Source of the DNA: an uncultured Roseobacter sp.
GTDB taxonomy: Bacteria > Pseudomonadota > Alphaproteobacteria > Rhodobacterales > Rhodobacteraceae
Direction of reading: 5' to 3'
DNA length: 64,000 nt
Assembly: GCA_947488305.1 (NCBI GenBank)
Contig: CANKZM010000003.1
Coordinates: forward strand, 124,001 to 188,000
The notes beneath the pieces are model-generated. The model was not told the DNA's origin and searched no databases. It saw only the letters and a list, made by a program, of their open reading frames with translations. Position numbers and translations under genes: made by a program. Below, piece after piece: positions 43,403 to 55,000 of the stretch (the stretch's first letter is position 1; each line of letters begins with the position of its first letter).

Positions 43403-43748
43403 GTTTTTTCTCCCTGTTTGCCCGCATTAGGTAGAACGGACTTGGCGAAAAACTACCGAAGGTGCCGCCCGGTGCCAAGCCCTGTTTCACGCAATTCTGC
43501 GCCAGGGCGCGATGGGATAAGTGCGTTGCCCCAAGGCAACTCAACCAAAACGTGATAATCCCTGTAGTAGACAGAACAGCTTTCGCAAATGCGCGAAATT
43601 AAGTTGATTTTCCGGGCTGCTCTCTTGTTTTCCCCGGTCGGTATGCGCCAGAATGGCGAGGTGCGCGACCACCCCGATCAATGAAATTGGCCGAGGCGCA
43701 TTTCCCAGCCGGAAGGCGACGACACGACCAAAAGAGGGAGGAACCTCC
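43403..43748. promoter_or_regulatory. 346-bp divergent region between dctP and acs
   Basis: No gene is supported here. It must hold the promoters for the TRAP operon and acs. A perfect inverted repeat TTTCGC-N6-GCGAAA lies at 43581-43598. A Shine-Dalgarno GGGAGG lies before the acs ATG. The rest shows no clear structure to me. Confidence 0.5.
43581..43598. promoter_or_regulatory. Inverted repeat TTTCGC-N6-GCGAAA, possible operator
   Basis: A 6-bp perfect inverted repeat about 150 bp upstream of the acs start and about 180 bp upstream of dctP. The size and spacing fit a dimeric regulator, for example a short-chain-acyl-CoA regulator of the type controlling acs in relatives, but the motif is not matched to a named protein. 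Confidence 0.4.
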
Positions 43749-45713
43749 ATGCCTGACACCGAAAAAGGTACGACCACGTATCCGCCATCCGCCGATATGG
43801 CAGCAAATGCGCATGTTGATTCCGCGCGCTACGACGCCATGTACGCTGACTCAATCGCCGATCCGGAAGGCTTTTGGCGCCGCGAGGGTGGACGTGTTGA
43901 CTGGATCAAACCTTTCACAAAGGTCAAAGACGTCGATTATTCTTTCGGGAACGTTTCAATCAACTGGTATACCGATGGCACTCTGAATGTCGCGGCCAAC
44001 TGCGTTGATCGTCACCTAGCCACACGCGCGGATCAGACGGCGATCATTTGGGAACCTGACAGCCCGGACGAAGCCGCGCAGCATATTACCTACAAGGAGC
44101 TGCACCATTCGGTTTGCCGCATGGCGAATGTTCTGAAAGATCTTGGTGTCAGCAAAGGGGATCGGGTCATCATCTACATGCCGATGATCCCCGAAGCAGC
44201 CTACGCCATGCTTGCCTGCGCGCGTATTGGTGCCATCCACTCCATTGTTTTTGCGGGATTCTCGCCGGATGCCCTGGCGGCGCGGGTCAATGGCTCGGAC
44301 GCGAAGGTCGTCATTACCGCTGACGAAGCGCCCCGCGGCGGACGCAATACGCCGCTCAAGTCCAACGCCGACCAAGCGCTGCTGCACACGCCCGATGATG
44401 TGAAACTGCTGGTCGTCAAACGGACCGGCGGTCAGACCACTTGGACCGACGGGCGTGATTTCGATTACAACGCATTGGCGCAAGAAGCCTCAGATGACTG
44501 CCCGCCTGAAGAGATGAACGCCGAAGACCCATTGTTCATCCTTTACACCTCCGGCTCCACCGGCCAACCCAAAGGGGTCGTGCACACCACCGGCGGGTAT
44601 CTTGTCTATGCCTCGATGACCCATGAGATCGTTTTTGATTACAAAGAAGGGGATATCTTCTGGTGTACGGCAGACGTGGGCTGGGTCACCGGCCACAGCT
44701 ACATCGTCTATGGCCCGCTGGCCAATGGCGCAACCACGTTGATGTTTGAGGGCGTGCCCACATACCCCGACGCCAGCCGGTTTTGGCAGGTGTGCGAAAA
44801 GCACAAGGTGAACCAGTTCTACACCGCCCCCACTGCTATTCGTGCATTGATGGGACAGGGAAAAGAATATGTTGAGAAATGCGATTTGAGCGATCTGCGT
44901 ATTCTCGGGACGGTTGGCGAACCGATCAACCCGGAAGCCTGGAACTGGTACAATGATGTGGTCGGCGGTGGACGCTGCCCCATCGTCGACACCTGGTGGC
45001 AGACCGAGACGGGCGGCCATCTGATGACCCCCCTGCCCGGCGCGCATGCGATGAAACCAGGCTCCGCCATGAAACCCTTCTTCGGGATCAAGCCGGTTGT
45101 GCTGGAACCTGCATCAGGTGAGGTGATTGAGGGCAACGGAGTGGAAGGCGTGCTCTGTATCGCCGACAGCTGGCCCGGCCAGATGCGCACGGTCTGGGGC
45201 GATCATGAGCGCTTTGAGAAGACCTATTTCTCCGACTACAAGGGTTATTACTTCACCGGCGACGGCTGCCGCCGCGACGCGGATGGCGACTACTGGATCA
45301 CCGGCCGCGTCGACGACGTGATCAACGTCTCGGGCCACCGCATGGGCACCGCCGAAGTGGAAAGCGCACTGGTCGCGCACGCCAAGGTCGCCGAGGCTGC
45401 TGTGGTGGGCTATCCCCATGATATCAAAGGACAAGGCATCTACTGCTATGTCACGCTGATGAACGGCGAAGAGCCCTCCGAAGAGCTCCGCAAAGAGCTG
45501 CGCACCTGGGTCCGCACCGAGATCGGCCCGATCGCCTCACCGGACCTCATCCAATGGGCGCCGGGTCTGCCGAAAACCCGTTCGGGCAAGATCATGCGCC
45601 GCATCCTGCGCAAGATCGCCGAGGACGACTTCGGTGCCTTGGGCGACACCTCGACCCTCGCCGAACCAAGCGTCGTCGAAGACCTCATCGAAAACCGGAT
45701 GAATCGCAGCTAA
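43749..45713 (+). CDS. acs: Acetyl-CoA synthetase (AMP-forming)
   Basis: 654-aa enzyme making acetyl-CoA from acetate, ATP and CoA. Length and motifs are those of bacterial Acs: the P-loop-like [15 protein letters not shown], the WWQTETGG motif, [31 protein letters not shown] (hinge) and the C-terminal [17 protein letters not shown], whose Lys is the acetylation site in the family. The start ATG at 43749 follows GGGAGG closely; the frame is open another 32 codons upstream without similarity. A strong hairpin lies 20 bp after the stop. Confidence 0.96.
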   Translation: MPDTEKGTTTYPPSADMAANAHVDSARYDAMYADSIADPEGFWRREGGRVDWIKPFTKVKDVDYSFGNVSINWYTDGTLNVAANCVDRHLATRADQTAIIWEPDSPDEAAQHITYKELHHSVCRMANVLKDLGVSKGDRVIIYMPMIPEAAYAMLACARIGAIHSIVFAGFSPDALAARVNGSDAKVVITADEAPRGGRNTPLKSNADQALLHTPDDVKLLVVKRTGGQTTWTDGRDFDYNALAQEASDDCPPEEMNAEDPLFILYTSGSTGQPKGVVHTTGGYLVYASMTHEIVFDYKEGDIFWCTADVGWVTGHSYIVYGPLANGATTLMFEGVPTYPDASRFWQVCEKHKVNQFYTAPTAIRALMGQGKEYVEKCDLSDLRILGTVGEPINPEAWNWYNDVVGGGRCPIVDTWWQTETGGHLMTPLPGAHAMKPGSAMKPFFGIKPVVLEPASGEVIEGNGVEGVLCIADSWPGQMRTVWGDHERFEKTYFSDYKGYYFTGDGCRRDADGDYWITGRVDDVINVSGHRMGTAEVESALVAHAKVAEAAVVGYPHDIKGQGIYCYVTLMNGEEPSEELRKELRTWVRTEIGPIASPDLIQWAPGLPKTRSGKIMRRILRKIAEDDFGALGDTSTLAEPSVVEDLIENRMNRS

Positions 45714-45732
45714 AGTACGTCGTGATCGCATT

Positions 45733-45764
45733 TGCATTGGGCCTGCTTGGCGTGGCCCAATGCA
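45733..45764. terminator. 11-bp hairpin downstream of acs
   Basis: TGCATTGGGCC, a 10-nt loop, then GGCCCAATGCA: perfect 11-bp stem. No T-run follows, so it may be a Rho-independent stop only in part, or a 3'-end stabiliser. Confidence 0.55.
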
Positions 45765-45899
45765 CCCTGCGTGATCAACTTCATTTGGCCCATTGCCACA
45801 TCGCGGTGTCGCCTTACGTCCCACGCCAAGAGGCGACAGGTCTTAAACCCATGAACTAAACCTCGCCGCAAGCGAACTACCATAAGGTCTTCAATCTGC

Positions 45900-46424
45900 A
45901 TGACAGCCCGGTCCCATAGTTTCGAACCCACGCCCGACCGTGCCATTGAGTTGCGGAAAGCTTTTGGGAGTTTTGGCACTGGTGTGACGGTTATTACAGC
46001 GCAAACCCCAGATGGACCTCTTGGCATGACGGCCAATTCCTTTTCGTCGATTTCGCTGGACCCGGCTTTGGTCCTTTGGTCACCCGCCAAAAACTCTCGC
46101 CGTCACGATGCCTTTGTCGCGGCTGATCAGTTTTGCATCCACGTACTGGCAGCAGATCAACTGGAGCTGGCCCGGCATTTTGCCACCAACGGGACGGAAT
46201 TTGGCGACTTTGAATGGGAGACAGGCCCCTTGAGCGCACCAAGCCTCTGCGGATGTCTCGCCGAGTTCCATTGCAAAACATTTGCCGTGCACCCGGCCGG
46301 GGATCATTCCTTAATCCTTGGCGAAGTCCAGGTCGTTACACAACACGATCGAAACCTTCCTGGATTGCTGTTTGAAAAGGGTCAGTTTGGGTCCATTGAA
46401 CCGATTGGCGCAAAACCTCAGTAG
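45900..46424 (+). CDS. Flavin reductase family protein (flavin reductase-like domain)
   Basis: 174-aa FMN-binding split-barrel protein. Features: LRKAFGSFGTGVTVITAQTPDGPLGMTANSFSSISLDPALVLWS, which is the flavin-binding half, and the later FHCKTFAVHPAGDHSLILGEV. Members supply reduced FMN to two-component monooxygenases, with no partner gene seen nearby. It is convergent with tamB, with a 7-bp overlap at the stops. The upstream 186 bp hold the acs hairpin and no other gene. Confidence 0.9.
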   Translation: MTARSHSFEPTPDRAIELRKAFGSFGTGVTVITAQTPDGPLGMTANSFSSISLDPALVLWSPAKNSRRHDAFVAADQFCIHVLAADQLELARHFATNGTEFGDFEWETGPLSAPSLCGCLAEFHCKTFAVHPAGDHSLILGEVQVVTQHDRNLPGLLFEKGQFGSIEPIGAKPQ

Positions 46425-49400
46425 TCCCGTTCGAAAAAGAGGCCAATGCTGCTGTCGCCATCCTGCGCGACCGTCGCCTTACCTTTCAGGTCAGACGTCA
46501 GATCGATGTTCAGCGAGATATCCGTGCCTTTTTCGTTGTTTGTGGTCACATCCGTGTAAATCGTATCGGTAATATATTTGCCCGCCGAGACAGAGGTGGT
46601 TCCCTCCTCGTCGGTAGCCACGTTCAACTCATCAAGCCCAATGCCTTCTCTAAAGTTGCCAAGAACGTCGAAGCCGCCGCGCCCCGTCAACTGCGCAACA
46701 CCGTTCGCCAGTTGCAGAGCCTGAAACGCAGACAATTCGGATACGTAGCGACCGAATAGGATCAATGCCAGCACCTCGTCCTCAGGAACTTCTGGCACCG
46801 CACTAAAGACGATTTCTGGATCATCCGCTTCACCTTCGACAGAGATACTCGCTGTGCCGTCGGGCACTTCGGTCGTTGTCACGAACCTGATGTAGGGCGT
46901 TGTTGATCCCTGAAATTGGACGGACCCTTCGTCCAGATCAAAACGTTTGCCGATAATGGTGAAACGTCCTCGGATCAGATCAAAGCTGCCGGCGGACACG
47001 ATGTTGTTGGTATCCCCGCGAATCTGTAGGTCACCGCCCATTTCCGCGTTCAGCCCCCGACCGCGGATAAAGATCTTTGACGGGGCGTTCACATTCAACG
47101 CAAGCGGATAAGCTGGAGCATTTGAGCTTACGTCCTGCTCTTCCTCTTTTGGCAGAACCCCTGCGCGATCCTGCGTGGAAATGACCGCCCCAGAGGCACC
47201 CACATGCGAAATTTTGGGGATACTCCCAATCGCCGTTGAGCCGGTTGCGGGAACGGTTACATTGACCTCAGAAAGATTGATGTCCCCCGCGATGCGCGCA
47301 CCACCGGTAAGCGGCCCGTTAACGGAAACATCCGCTTCAAGCGACGCAGAATACAACGTCGGATCGATGAGCGTCGCGTTGCGCAATCCAATTGCAATAT
47401 CTCCCACCAACGACACCAGATTCACGTTACCGCCGACTTCGAGCCTTCCTCCGGTCACAAAATCACCCGTGACATCAAGTTGTGCAGCATTTTGCGCCAG
47501 ATCGACCTGCGTGGTGATATTCTTCAGCCCAATTCCTGATGATGGGTCAGAAAAGACAACACCCTCGGTCGTAATACGCCCGCTGACCGCATCCAGCGCC
47601 GGGGCGCCATTTATCGCCAAATCGAAATTGACCGGTCCTGTGACACTACGGGGCCGTACGAAAGGCCCTGCGAGAGCCAAAGGAATTTGCCCTGCAAGCG
47701 TCAAATCCAGATTGCTGGCGTCTCCGGCAACAATTCCGGCGATGTCAGCTGTCATGCCAGATGGCCCTTCGAGCTGCGTGTCCACCGCCCAGTCCTCGGC
47801 CCCTGATCGTCCCACTTCGCCGGAAAGCGCCAGCGCACCTGTCAGCTCCGGGATAAACACGCCCATATCGGGAAGCTTGGCCAGCAGGTTCACCCGAGCG
47901 TCCGGCCCTGTCGCCAGCCCTTCCACATCAAGGTCGACACCAAAGGGACCACCGGCTTTCACGTCAATTCGATACCCTTGCTCAGCCTGCCAGAGCCGGC
48001 CCTTTGCATCGAGCGGCCCTTGTGCAGTAGGGAGCAACGGTTGCACCTCCGGCACCGAAACCTCAAAGTTCAAATCGGCCTCCGGCCCCGTGGCGAGGCC
48101 CGAAACCAGAAGGCGGCTGTCGTAGGGCGCATCAAGGTCGGTCTCGATCTGCCACCATCCTTCTTCGGTTTGGCGCGCGTCCGCATTCAGCAATACTGCG
48201 CCTTCGTACTGCGGGACCACAAGGGCGATGTCGCTCAACGCAGCGCGCGCGACAACCTCGCTTCCGGAGCTGCGCAAGGCCACATCGGCAGAGACATCCA
48301 GCGCCGGGTTTTTCAGAATGAGATCTTTGACAAAGGTCCCGTCCTGATTTCGCTCGGCCTTTAGAGAGATATCCGTCTGCCCCTGCAGCACGCCGTCGGC
48401 CTGCGGTATATCCAGGACGATGTCCACTGTCCTGCCCGCGACGGTCAGATCAAACATGGACGAAAGCGGCGTAATGCTGCCCTCTACGGAAAGCTCGGCC
48501 GAGCCGGCAATGGACTGGCCAACCAACCCTGCAAAGCGCGACAGGTTGGCTGCTTTCACCTCGACGTTCAGATCGGTCGGAAAGCCATTGTCCAAACCTG
48601 CGATCACGATGTCCCCGTTAACGCCAATGTCTGGACCTACCAGCGTCAAATCTGCGATTTCAATGGGCGCATCTTCTTCGTAGGTAATCCGGGTACTGGC
48701 ACGGATCGTATCGCCAAGAGCTTCTGCCGCGACATCATCCGCCAACTCGACACCACGCGCGTCGATCTGGATATTCGCAACCACGCGACCAATCGCATTG
48801 ACGGTGCCATCCAGCGTCCCATCGACGGCCAAAGTGACATCACCAACGTTCACGGCCTCATGCATGAGATTGCTGATTTTGAAGTTGCCCGAAAGCGCGT
48901 CGCCCTTTGCGGCATCAAAATCGACATCCAGGGTAATTTCTCTGACCGAGACGCCATTATCTGACCCCGGCAGCACGACATCGGTTCCGTCTTGCGCGAT
49001 ACGGCCTTCAATATCTACAAAGCTTGGCCACTTGTCTGTGTTGAGGCGCACGGCACCTTGCAGGTCGACGGCCTGCGCGGACAGTGAAAACTCCTGGACG
49101 TCGATCGCGCCATCCGAAACCAGAACCGTATCGAGTTCGAGACCAACGTCAGGTCCAAAAAAGCTTTCATAGTCAGGTGCGATCAACGCCGTGATGTCAC
49201 CCCCTACATCCGCCAGAATGCGCCTGTTTGGCGGACCTTCCGCACCGTCTTCGCGCTCGACCTTCAACTCCACCTGCCCCGCAAGCCGAGTTTGGCCTTC
49301 GGTCGAAAGATCAATATCGGCCGTGAAATCGTCCAACGGACCAAGCCCGGCAACCTTGAGGTCCACATCCGGCAACCCCGGGAGGTTCATCAGGCGCGCG

Positions 49401-50044
49401 GCGATCCCGCCGGGGTCTTCATCCAATGTGAGGTCCAGATCGATCTCTGAGCCGTCCCGCACAATGTTTGTACGCAGACCGAACCGACCCGCCACCTCAT
49501 CAAGACGGTCGGCGGAAAGATCGAGGTTCAGGCCGTCGTCATCCAGCTTCATCGCGGCTTTCAGGTTAAGCCTCGCCGGAACACCGATGATGGCTTCTCC
49601 AAGGTCGATCTCCGACACTTCGAAAGCTTCGATATTTATCGTTACCGGCAATTCCGGCAACTCCAACTTGAACTCCTCAGCCTCGGCGGCAGGGACTTCA
49701 AATTCCTCTTCTTCGGTTTCAGGCAAGCGTGTGATCTGCAGGTATTTTGCCGTCAGGCTGTCCACCTGCAACCGTCCCCGAAGCAATGCCAGACGGCTCC
49801 AGTTCAGCGCCACATCTTCCAGCGTCAGCCAGATACCGTTCGCATCCGCGATTGTCAGGCGCTCAAAAGTTGCCTCTGAACTCAGTGCACCAGCAAAGCC
49901 GACAAGTTTTACCTCACGCCCACCGCCCGACAGTGCCCCTTCGATGGTCCGGGTCAGAAACCCGCCGTCGTCTTCGTCGTCCTGCGCCTGCACGTGGCCG
50001 GGCAAAAGCAAAACACAGAAAGAGAGGATGATAAGGGCTCTCAA
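46418..50044 (-). CDS. tamB: TamB (translocation and assembly module, inner-membrane subunit)
   Basis: 1208-aa AsmA-like protein that spans the periplasm as a long beta-taco and helps insert outer-membrane proteins or move lipids with TamA. The N-terminal signal/anchor (MRALIILSFCVLLLPGHVQA) is followed by hundreds of residues of repeating beta-strand segments rich in Asp, Gly, Leu and Val. The C-terminal DUF490 domain includes GRFTIIGKRFDLDEGSVQFQG and YVSELSAFQALQLANGVAQLTG, which is the TamB signature. It overlaps tamA by 4 bp (ATGA), so both are co-translated. Length is within the family range. Confidence 0.94.
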   Translation of the reverse strand: MRALIILSFCVLLLPGHVQAQDDEDDGGFLTRTIEGALSGGGREVKLVGFAGALSSEATFERLTIADANGIWLTLEDVALNWSRLALLRGRLQVDSLTAKYLQITRLPETEEEEFEVPAAEAEEFKLELPELPVTINIEAFEVSEIDLGEAIIGVPARLNLKAAMKLDDDGLNLDLSADRLDEVAGRFGLRTNIVRDGSEIDLDLTLDEDPGGIAARLMNLPGLPDVDLKVAGLGPLDDFTADIDLSTEGQTRLAGQVELKVEREDGAEGPPNRRILADVGGDITALIAPDYESFFGPDVGLELDTVLVSDGAIDVQEFSLSAQAVDLQGAVRLNTDKWPSFVDIEGRIAQDGTDVVLPGSDNGVSVREITLDVDFDAAKGDALSGNFKISNLMHEAVNVGDVTLAVDGTLDGTVNAIGRVVANIQIDARGVELADDVAAEALGDTIRASTRITYEEDAPIEIADLTLVGPDIGVNGDIVIAGLDNGFPTDLNVEVKAANLSRFAGLVGQSIAGSAELSVEGSITPLSSMFDLTVAGRTVDIVLDIPQADGVLQGQTDISLKAERNQDGTFVKDLILKNPALDVSADVALRSSGSEVVARAALSDIALVVPQYEGAVLLNADARQTEEGWWQIETDLDAPYDSRLLVSGLATGPEADLNFEVSVPEVQPLLPTAQGPLDAKGRLWQAEQGYRIDVKAGGPFGVDLDVEGLATGPDARVNLLAKLPDMGVFIPELTGALALSGEVGRSGAEDWAVDTQLEGPSGMTADIAGIVAGDASNLDLTLAGQIPLALAGPFVRPRSVTGPVNFDLAINGAPALDAVSGRITTEGVVFSDPSSGIGLKNITTQVDLAQNAAQLDVTGDFVTGGRLEVGGNVNLVSLVGDIAIGLRNATLIDPTLYSASLEADVSVNGPLTGGARIAGDINLSEVNVTVPATGSTAIGSIPKISHVGASGAVISTQDRAGVLPKEEEQDVSSNAPAYPLALNVNAPSKIFIRGRGLNAEMGGDLQIRGDTNNIVSAGSFDLIRGRFTIIGKRFDLDEGSVQFQGSTTPYIRFVTTTEVPDGTASISVEGEADDPEIVFSAVPEVPEDEVLALILFGRYVSELSAFQALQLANGVAQLTGRGGFDVLGNFREGIGLDELNVATDEEGTTSVSAGKYITDTIYTDVTTNNEKGTDISLNIDLTSDLKGKATVAQDGDSSIGLFFERDY

Positions 50045-51873
50045 AACGCGTGTCCTATCCCGATGTAGATCTGAAAGGGCTCATTATCATCATCGGGCCC
50101 GGACACGGGCACGGCAAGATCAAACCTGATCGGTCCGATGGGTGTTGCATAGCGCACGCCAAGACCTGCGCCGCTGTGCCATTCCCCCGATGATCCATCC
50201 GGGAAGGCTTCCTCGCCGATGTAACCAGCATCGACAAAACCCACGAATCCCAAGCTGCCTTCCGTCCGGAAACGCACCTCAGCCGAGAGGCCAAGGAAGG
50301 ACCGCCCGCCCACGATGTCATCCTCATCCGGACCAACCTGAATCCCCAACGACTGATAGTCCTGTCCTCGTACAGTATCGCCGCCCCCTGAATAGAACAG
50401 GAAATCCGCTGGCGATTCCCTCAACGAAGGACCGACGAGCGACCCAAGCTGGGCGCGCAGCGCAAGAGTGGTTGGGCTTGTTGACCCGAAGGTCTTGTAG
50501 GTTCGGAAGTCCAGATCTGTCAGCAGACCATTTTCGGTGCCCGAAACGGCGAGAAATGGCGTCAGATCGGCATCGAGGTAAAAACCGCGCCGCGCGTCAA
50601 ACTCGTAATCACGATAGTCATAGAGCGCGCCGACCGGCAGGCTAAAGATCGTGTAATCCCGTTTCCCCAACAGATCTTCTGTCAGCGCGCGGCGGAACCC
50701 GAGGCCAATCGAATACGTCCGCTGGTCGGATTCGATATACTCTATACCTGCCCCGAACGAGGTCTGGCGGGAAAAATAGTTGGGTTCGTCTTCCTGCTCG
50801 ATCTCGCCGAATGCCACAAAGTCGAAGTCTTTGCGAAAGGTCGCCGGGCGCCGGAACGTTGAACGCAGCAGGTAATCTGTCCCCCCTTCCGCGCCGCCTA
50901 CGCCGCCGGATGTTCCCCCGATGCCGCCAAGCTCCGCATCTATCCGCAAACTCTCGGCACCGCCCAGCAGGTTTCTGTGCAGCCAGTACCCGCTGATTGT
51001 CGCCCCTTCAATCGTCGCAATTTCGCCGCCGAAACCGAAGCGGCGCGGCTTGTTATCTGCAACACGCACATCTACCGGCAAAATATCACTGCCCGATGTC
51101 ACATCCCCTTCGATCAGCGCAACCGACCGGAAGGCACCCGACCGACGCAGACGGTCCGCGGCATCCTTGAGTTCCTGCGGCGAAAACTGCTCTCCTTCGG
51201 GAAGGCCCGCGATTTCCAGGATGCGCTCTCTCCTCACATAGGAGTCGCCCCTGACCCCCAAAGCACCAAAGCGCAACTTTGGACCCGTCGCGATGGTCAA
51301 CCTTGCGTCCAGCTCGCCCCGGTTGTGGCGTGCAGTAATCTGTTGGTCTGCCAGTTCGGCCTTTGCATAGCCCGCGTCGCGCCATCCGCTGACCGCCGAC
51401 TTTGCCGCAGATTGCAGAAGGCTGATGCGAGCCGTCTCGCCGGTTTGGAAACCCGTTGGCAAAGTGGTGTCAGGTGCAAGCGGCGCGACTTCGGCGACCC
51501 CAAATCGAAAGGAGCGCCCAAGCTGGACAGTGATAACCGCGGACGACACTGATTTTGGTGGAGAAACCGCCAGAATGCTGGACGCCTCAACCCCGTCCAG
51601 CTTGATCTGGATGGTTGGACCAAAGTAGCCCTCGTCATAAAGGATCGCCAGCAGTCGCTGATAATCGGCCTGAGCCGTGCTCACAATCTCGCGGACATTT
51701 AGCGGCTCTTCTTCAGTAGACCGCTGGAAAAGTAGCGACCCACCTTCCAGCAAAGCCGTGAGCTCTTCGTCTCCCGCGCCCTGCAGCCGGACATCATAGG
51801 CCATGGCGGAAGACGCCAGTGCACTGATCGCGACCGAAAATGCAAATGCTATGCCCGTTGATCGCTTGAACAT
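50041..51873 (-). CDS. tamA: TamA (outer-membrane BamA-family subunit)
   Basis: About 610-aa Omp85-type protein. A signal peptide (MFKRSTGIAFAFSVAISALASSAMA) precedes POTRA domains (about residues 30-260, e.g. LRFGALGVRGDSYVRRERILEIAGLPEGEQFSPQELKDAADRLRRSGAF) and a C-terminal beta-barrel (about 280-610). The barrel has the conserved VRGQDY (VRGF/Y-type) loop motif and ends in FQIYIGIGHAF with a terminal Phe. The start is the ATG at 51873; a TTG three codons upstream is closer to the GGGGGG but less likely. It is the first gene of the tamA-tamB unit. Confidence 0.93.
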   Translation of the reverse strand: MFKRSTGIAFAFSVAISALASSAMAYDVRLQGAGDEELTALLEGGSLLFQRSTEEEPLNVREIVSTAQADYQRLLAILYDEGYFGPTIQIKLDGVEASSILAVSPPKSVSSAVITVQLGRSFRFGVAEVAPLAPDTTLPTGFQTGETARISLLQSAAKSAVSGWRDAGYAKAELADQQITARHNRGELDARLTIATGPKLRFGALGVRGDSYVRRERILEIAGLPEGEQFSPQELKDAADRLRRSGAFRSVALIEGDVTSGSDILPVDVRVADNKPRRFGFGGEIATIEGATISGYWLHRNLLGGAESLRIDAELGGIGGTSGGVGGAEGGTDYLLRSTFRRPATFRKDFDFVAFGEIEQEDEPNYFSRQTSFGAGIEYIESDQRTYSIGLGFRRALTEDLLGKRDYTIFSLPVGALYDYRDYEFDARRGFYLDADLTPFLAVSGTENGLLTDLDFRTYKTFGSTSPTTLALRAQLGSLVGPSLRESPADFLFYSGGGDTVRGQDYQSLGIQVGPDEDDIVGGRSFLGLSAEVRFRTEGSLGFVGFVDAGYIGEEAFPDGSSGEWHSGAGLGVRYATPIGPIRFDLAVPVSGPDDDNEPFQIYIGIGHAF

Positions 51874-52082
51874 GCGAACCAACTGCCCCCCTCGTGCCCG
51901 ACACGCGTTGTTGCTTTTTTCGCAGCAAAATCGCGCGACTCTTGCAGAGACTATAGCTGCGAAAGCCGCTGGGCTGCAAACGCAGTTCGCACCTAATTCA
52001 GGAGAAAATGAGAATTCTGTTTGCAGCCGTTGATCTGCATCCGGTTGTGGCTATGGTAATCCGGTTCTCTCAGCCTGTCGTG

Positions 52083-55000
52083 CTAGACGACATTGACAGT
52101 TGTTACATCAATATCAGTGTCTATCCCCAGTGTCGCCAGCGGGTTGCCACCGCCGATATTGAAGGCATAAACATCGAGGCTGTTGCCCTCTGCATCAGCC
52201 ACTGTGTCGATCACCTCAACACTGTAGAGGCCCTGACCGTCGATCGTGAATCCATCACCGGCATCACCATAAAACGATCTGGCATTCGGCAGTGCCGCAT
52301 CCAACAAGTCCTGCAATGCGGTGTCGTCTTCGTCGGAGAAGGCAATCACCTCATCCACACTCAAAGTAAGATCATCGAACGCACCGTTGGTGATGTCGAG
52401 CGCTTCGATGCTCGAAAAATCGAGCGTGGCGATCATATCATTGATCTGACCCACCGCCTCAAATGCCAGCGTGTCGCGGCCAGCGCCGCCATCCACTTTG
52501 TCACCGTCTTCTGGTAGGGTGGTAAGCCGAATGGTGTCATCCCCTGCACCGGCAAGCAACGTGTCCGCGCCGGCCCCGCCGATCAAGGTATCATCACCGC
52601 CATAGGCCAGAACCACATCTCCGCCGCCCGCGCCTTCGATCGAATCAGCGGCGTCGCTCCCGAACAGCAAATCGTCACCTGACCGTCCCGTCAGGGTCTG
52701 CGCTGTTGCAGCCTTTCCGATGACTTCTGACCGCACAAGCGTCACTTCGGCCTCGTCGAAATCATTGTCGAGATCAAACTGTGCGGTAATGTCGATCTGG
52801 TTCACCTCGCCCAACAACTCAGCAATATTCGCAATGCTCGCAAGAGGGAGTTCAAAGTTCGTACCCTCAACGATCAACGCGTCACTGGTTTCATCCGCAA
52901 TCTCGAGAACACTGCCGCCATCAGCGACCAACTCAATCGTGAACCCGATCAATTCCGGGTTGAAAATCGGCGTTTCTTGGAAAGCGGCGGTCAGCTGGCT
53001 GGGCTCGCTAAAGGTTACGGGATCGTCGTCCAGTGCGTCGAGGCTGCCCACTTGGTACTGTGCACCAAAACCAAAAGCGTCGACGGTAACATCGAAATCA
53101 TCCGTGGGGTCAATGAGCGCATCAAAGGGTTCCACCCAGGTACCAGAGGACGGAATACCGTCCGTAACAAAAAGCAGATAGTTCAATTCGTTCGATGGCT
53201 CGTTGAAAAAGAACGCACCGGTTTGCTGGAAGGCGAGGTTCCAAGCGGTCGCTCCGCCGCTATAGGTCAAATTGCCGGGCGTAATCGCGGCAATAAGCGC
53301 CGGGTCCTGCAGATCATATATCTGCGTTGCATCCACATCGGACGCGTAGGTGATGATCTGCACATCGATCTGAGTATCCGCACCATCAAACAAGTCTGCC
53401 AGTGAAGTGACCGAGGTTTGAACCGCCGTCAGGAGGTTTCCCCATGCCTGTGCGCCAATACTGCCCGACCGATCCAACGCGATGGCCAGATTGATCGACG
53501 TTGTATCTACTTTCTGTACCGTAATCTCGACGGCTCCGGCAGCCGCATCATCGTTGGCCACAAGGTTGAGGCCAAGGCCAACGTTCTGATTGGGCACATT
53601 GTCGGGATCGTTTTCGACCAGCACCCTTGCCAGCCCGTTCGTCACGCCACCGTCCGCATCCGCCACCTGATATTCGAAACTGGCAATGCCTACGAAACCG
53701 GCAGAAGGCGTAAAGGTGAAACTACCGTCAGGGTTAAGCGCAACCGTCCCATTTTCTGCGCCATTTGGACCCAACGAGTAGGTCAGCTCCGCCACGGAGC
53801 CGTCAACGTCATTTGCGCTCAAGGCGCCTGAGATCTGCGCTTCCTCGATCGTTTCGAAGGTGACTACCGGCGTCAGAACAGGCTGGTCGTTTGTACCAGT
53901 GATGGAGACTTCAATGGCCTGTTGCACGCTGTTCCCGCCATTGTCCTCCGCAACGGCCAGTAAGGTTTCAACAACCACCTGCCCTTCGGTCAAGACATCG
54001 GCCAGCGCATTATCCAATGCGTAGGTCCAGCTGCCATCTTCGGCAATCGTGAAACTACCGAATTGCGCTTGCGACACTCCTGTCCAAGTCACTGTAGCGC
54101 CAGCATCCGGATCGTTGGCAACCACCTGTCCGCTGACTTCGAAGACCTCAGCCCCTTCTGTCAACGCGCCCAATGCAGCCGTAGGCGGAGAGACAACGTC
54201 AGGCAAGTCTTCAGTGCCGGTGATGCTGATCGGGATTTCTATGCTTTGCGAAAGGCCATCCTCATCGGTGACCGTAGCCGTGAAGGTTTCCGTGACAACT
54301 TGTCCCGCAAGCAAAGCGTCCGCCGCATCAGGATCAACAGTATAGGTCCAATCTCCACCCGGGGTGATCGAGAAAACGCCGTAGTTCCCGACCGCATTTC
54401 CGCTCCAGACCAATACCGCACCTGCGTCCGGGTCATCGGCCAACAAGGTACCGCCGACGACGATTTCATCGTCGCCTTCAATCAGATTCTGTTCCACTTC
54501 ATCTACGGCTGTGAGAATGAAGGGACGGTCATCCTCGGCATTCACCGTCACGGTCACCGTAGATAAAGCCGTTTCGCCTTCTGCGTCCGTGACCGTTACA
54601 ACAAAGCTGTCGACACCTGAGAAATCGGGATCGGGCGTATAGGTGAAATTTCCATTTTGAAACAGAAGGACCTCACCAGACGCGGGCAAGCCGGTTACGC
54701 TATAGTTCAGAACGTCATTGTCGATGTCCTGCGCGGCAATCGCACCCGACAAGATGCCGTCTTCTGCAACGGTCCCGTCAAAGTCCTCGGCTTCGGGCGC
54801 ATCATTGACCGGCAAAACCGTTATGACGACCGTGCCTTGTTCGATTTCACCAAGTTCGTTTTCCGCGACGAAGGTAAAGACATCTTCGCCGTTGAAATTC
54901 GGGTTTGGCACAAAGGAAAAGGAGCCGTCCGGGTTAAACTGGACAACGCCGTTTCCGGGGCCGTTATCCAAGGAAAATACCTGCCCTGCCAGGGCTTCAA

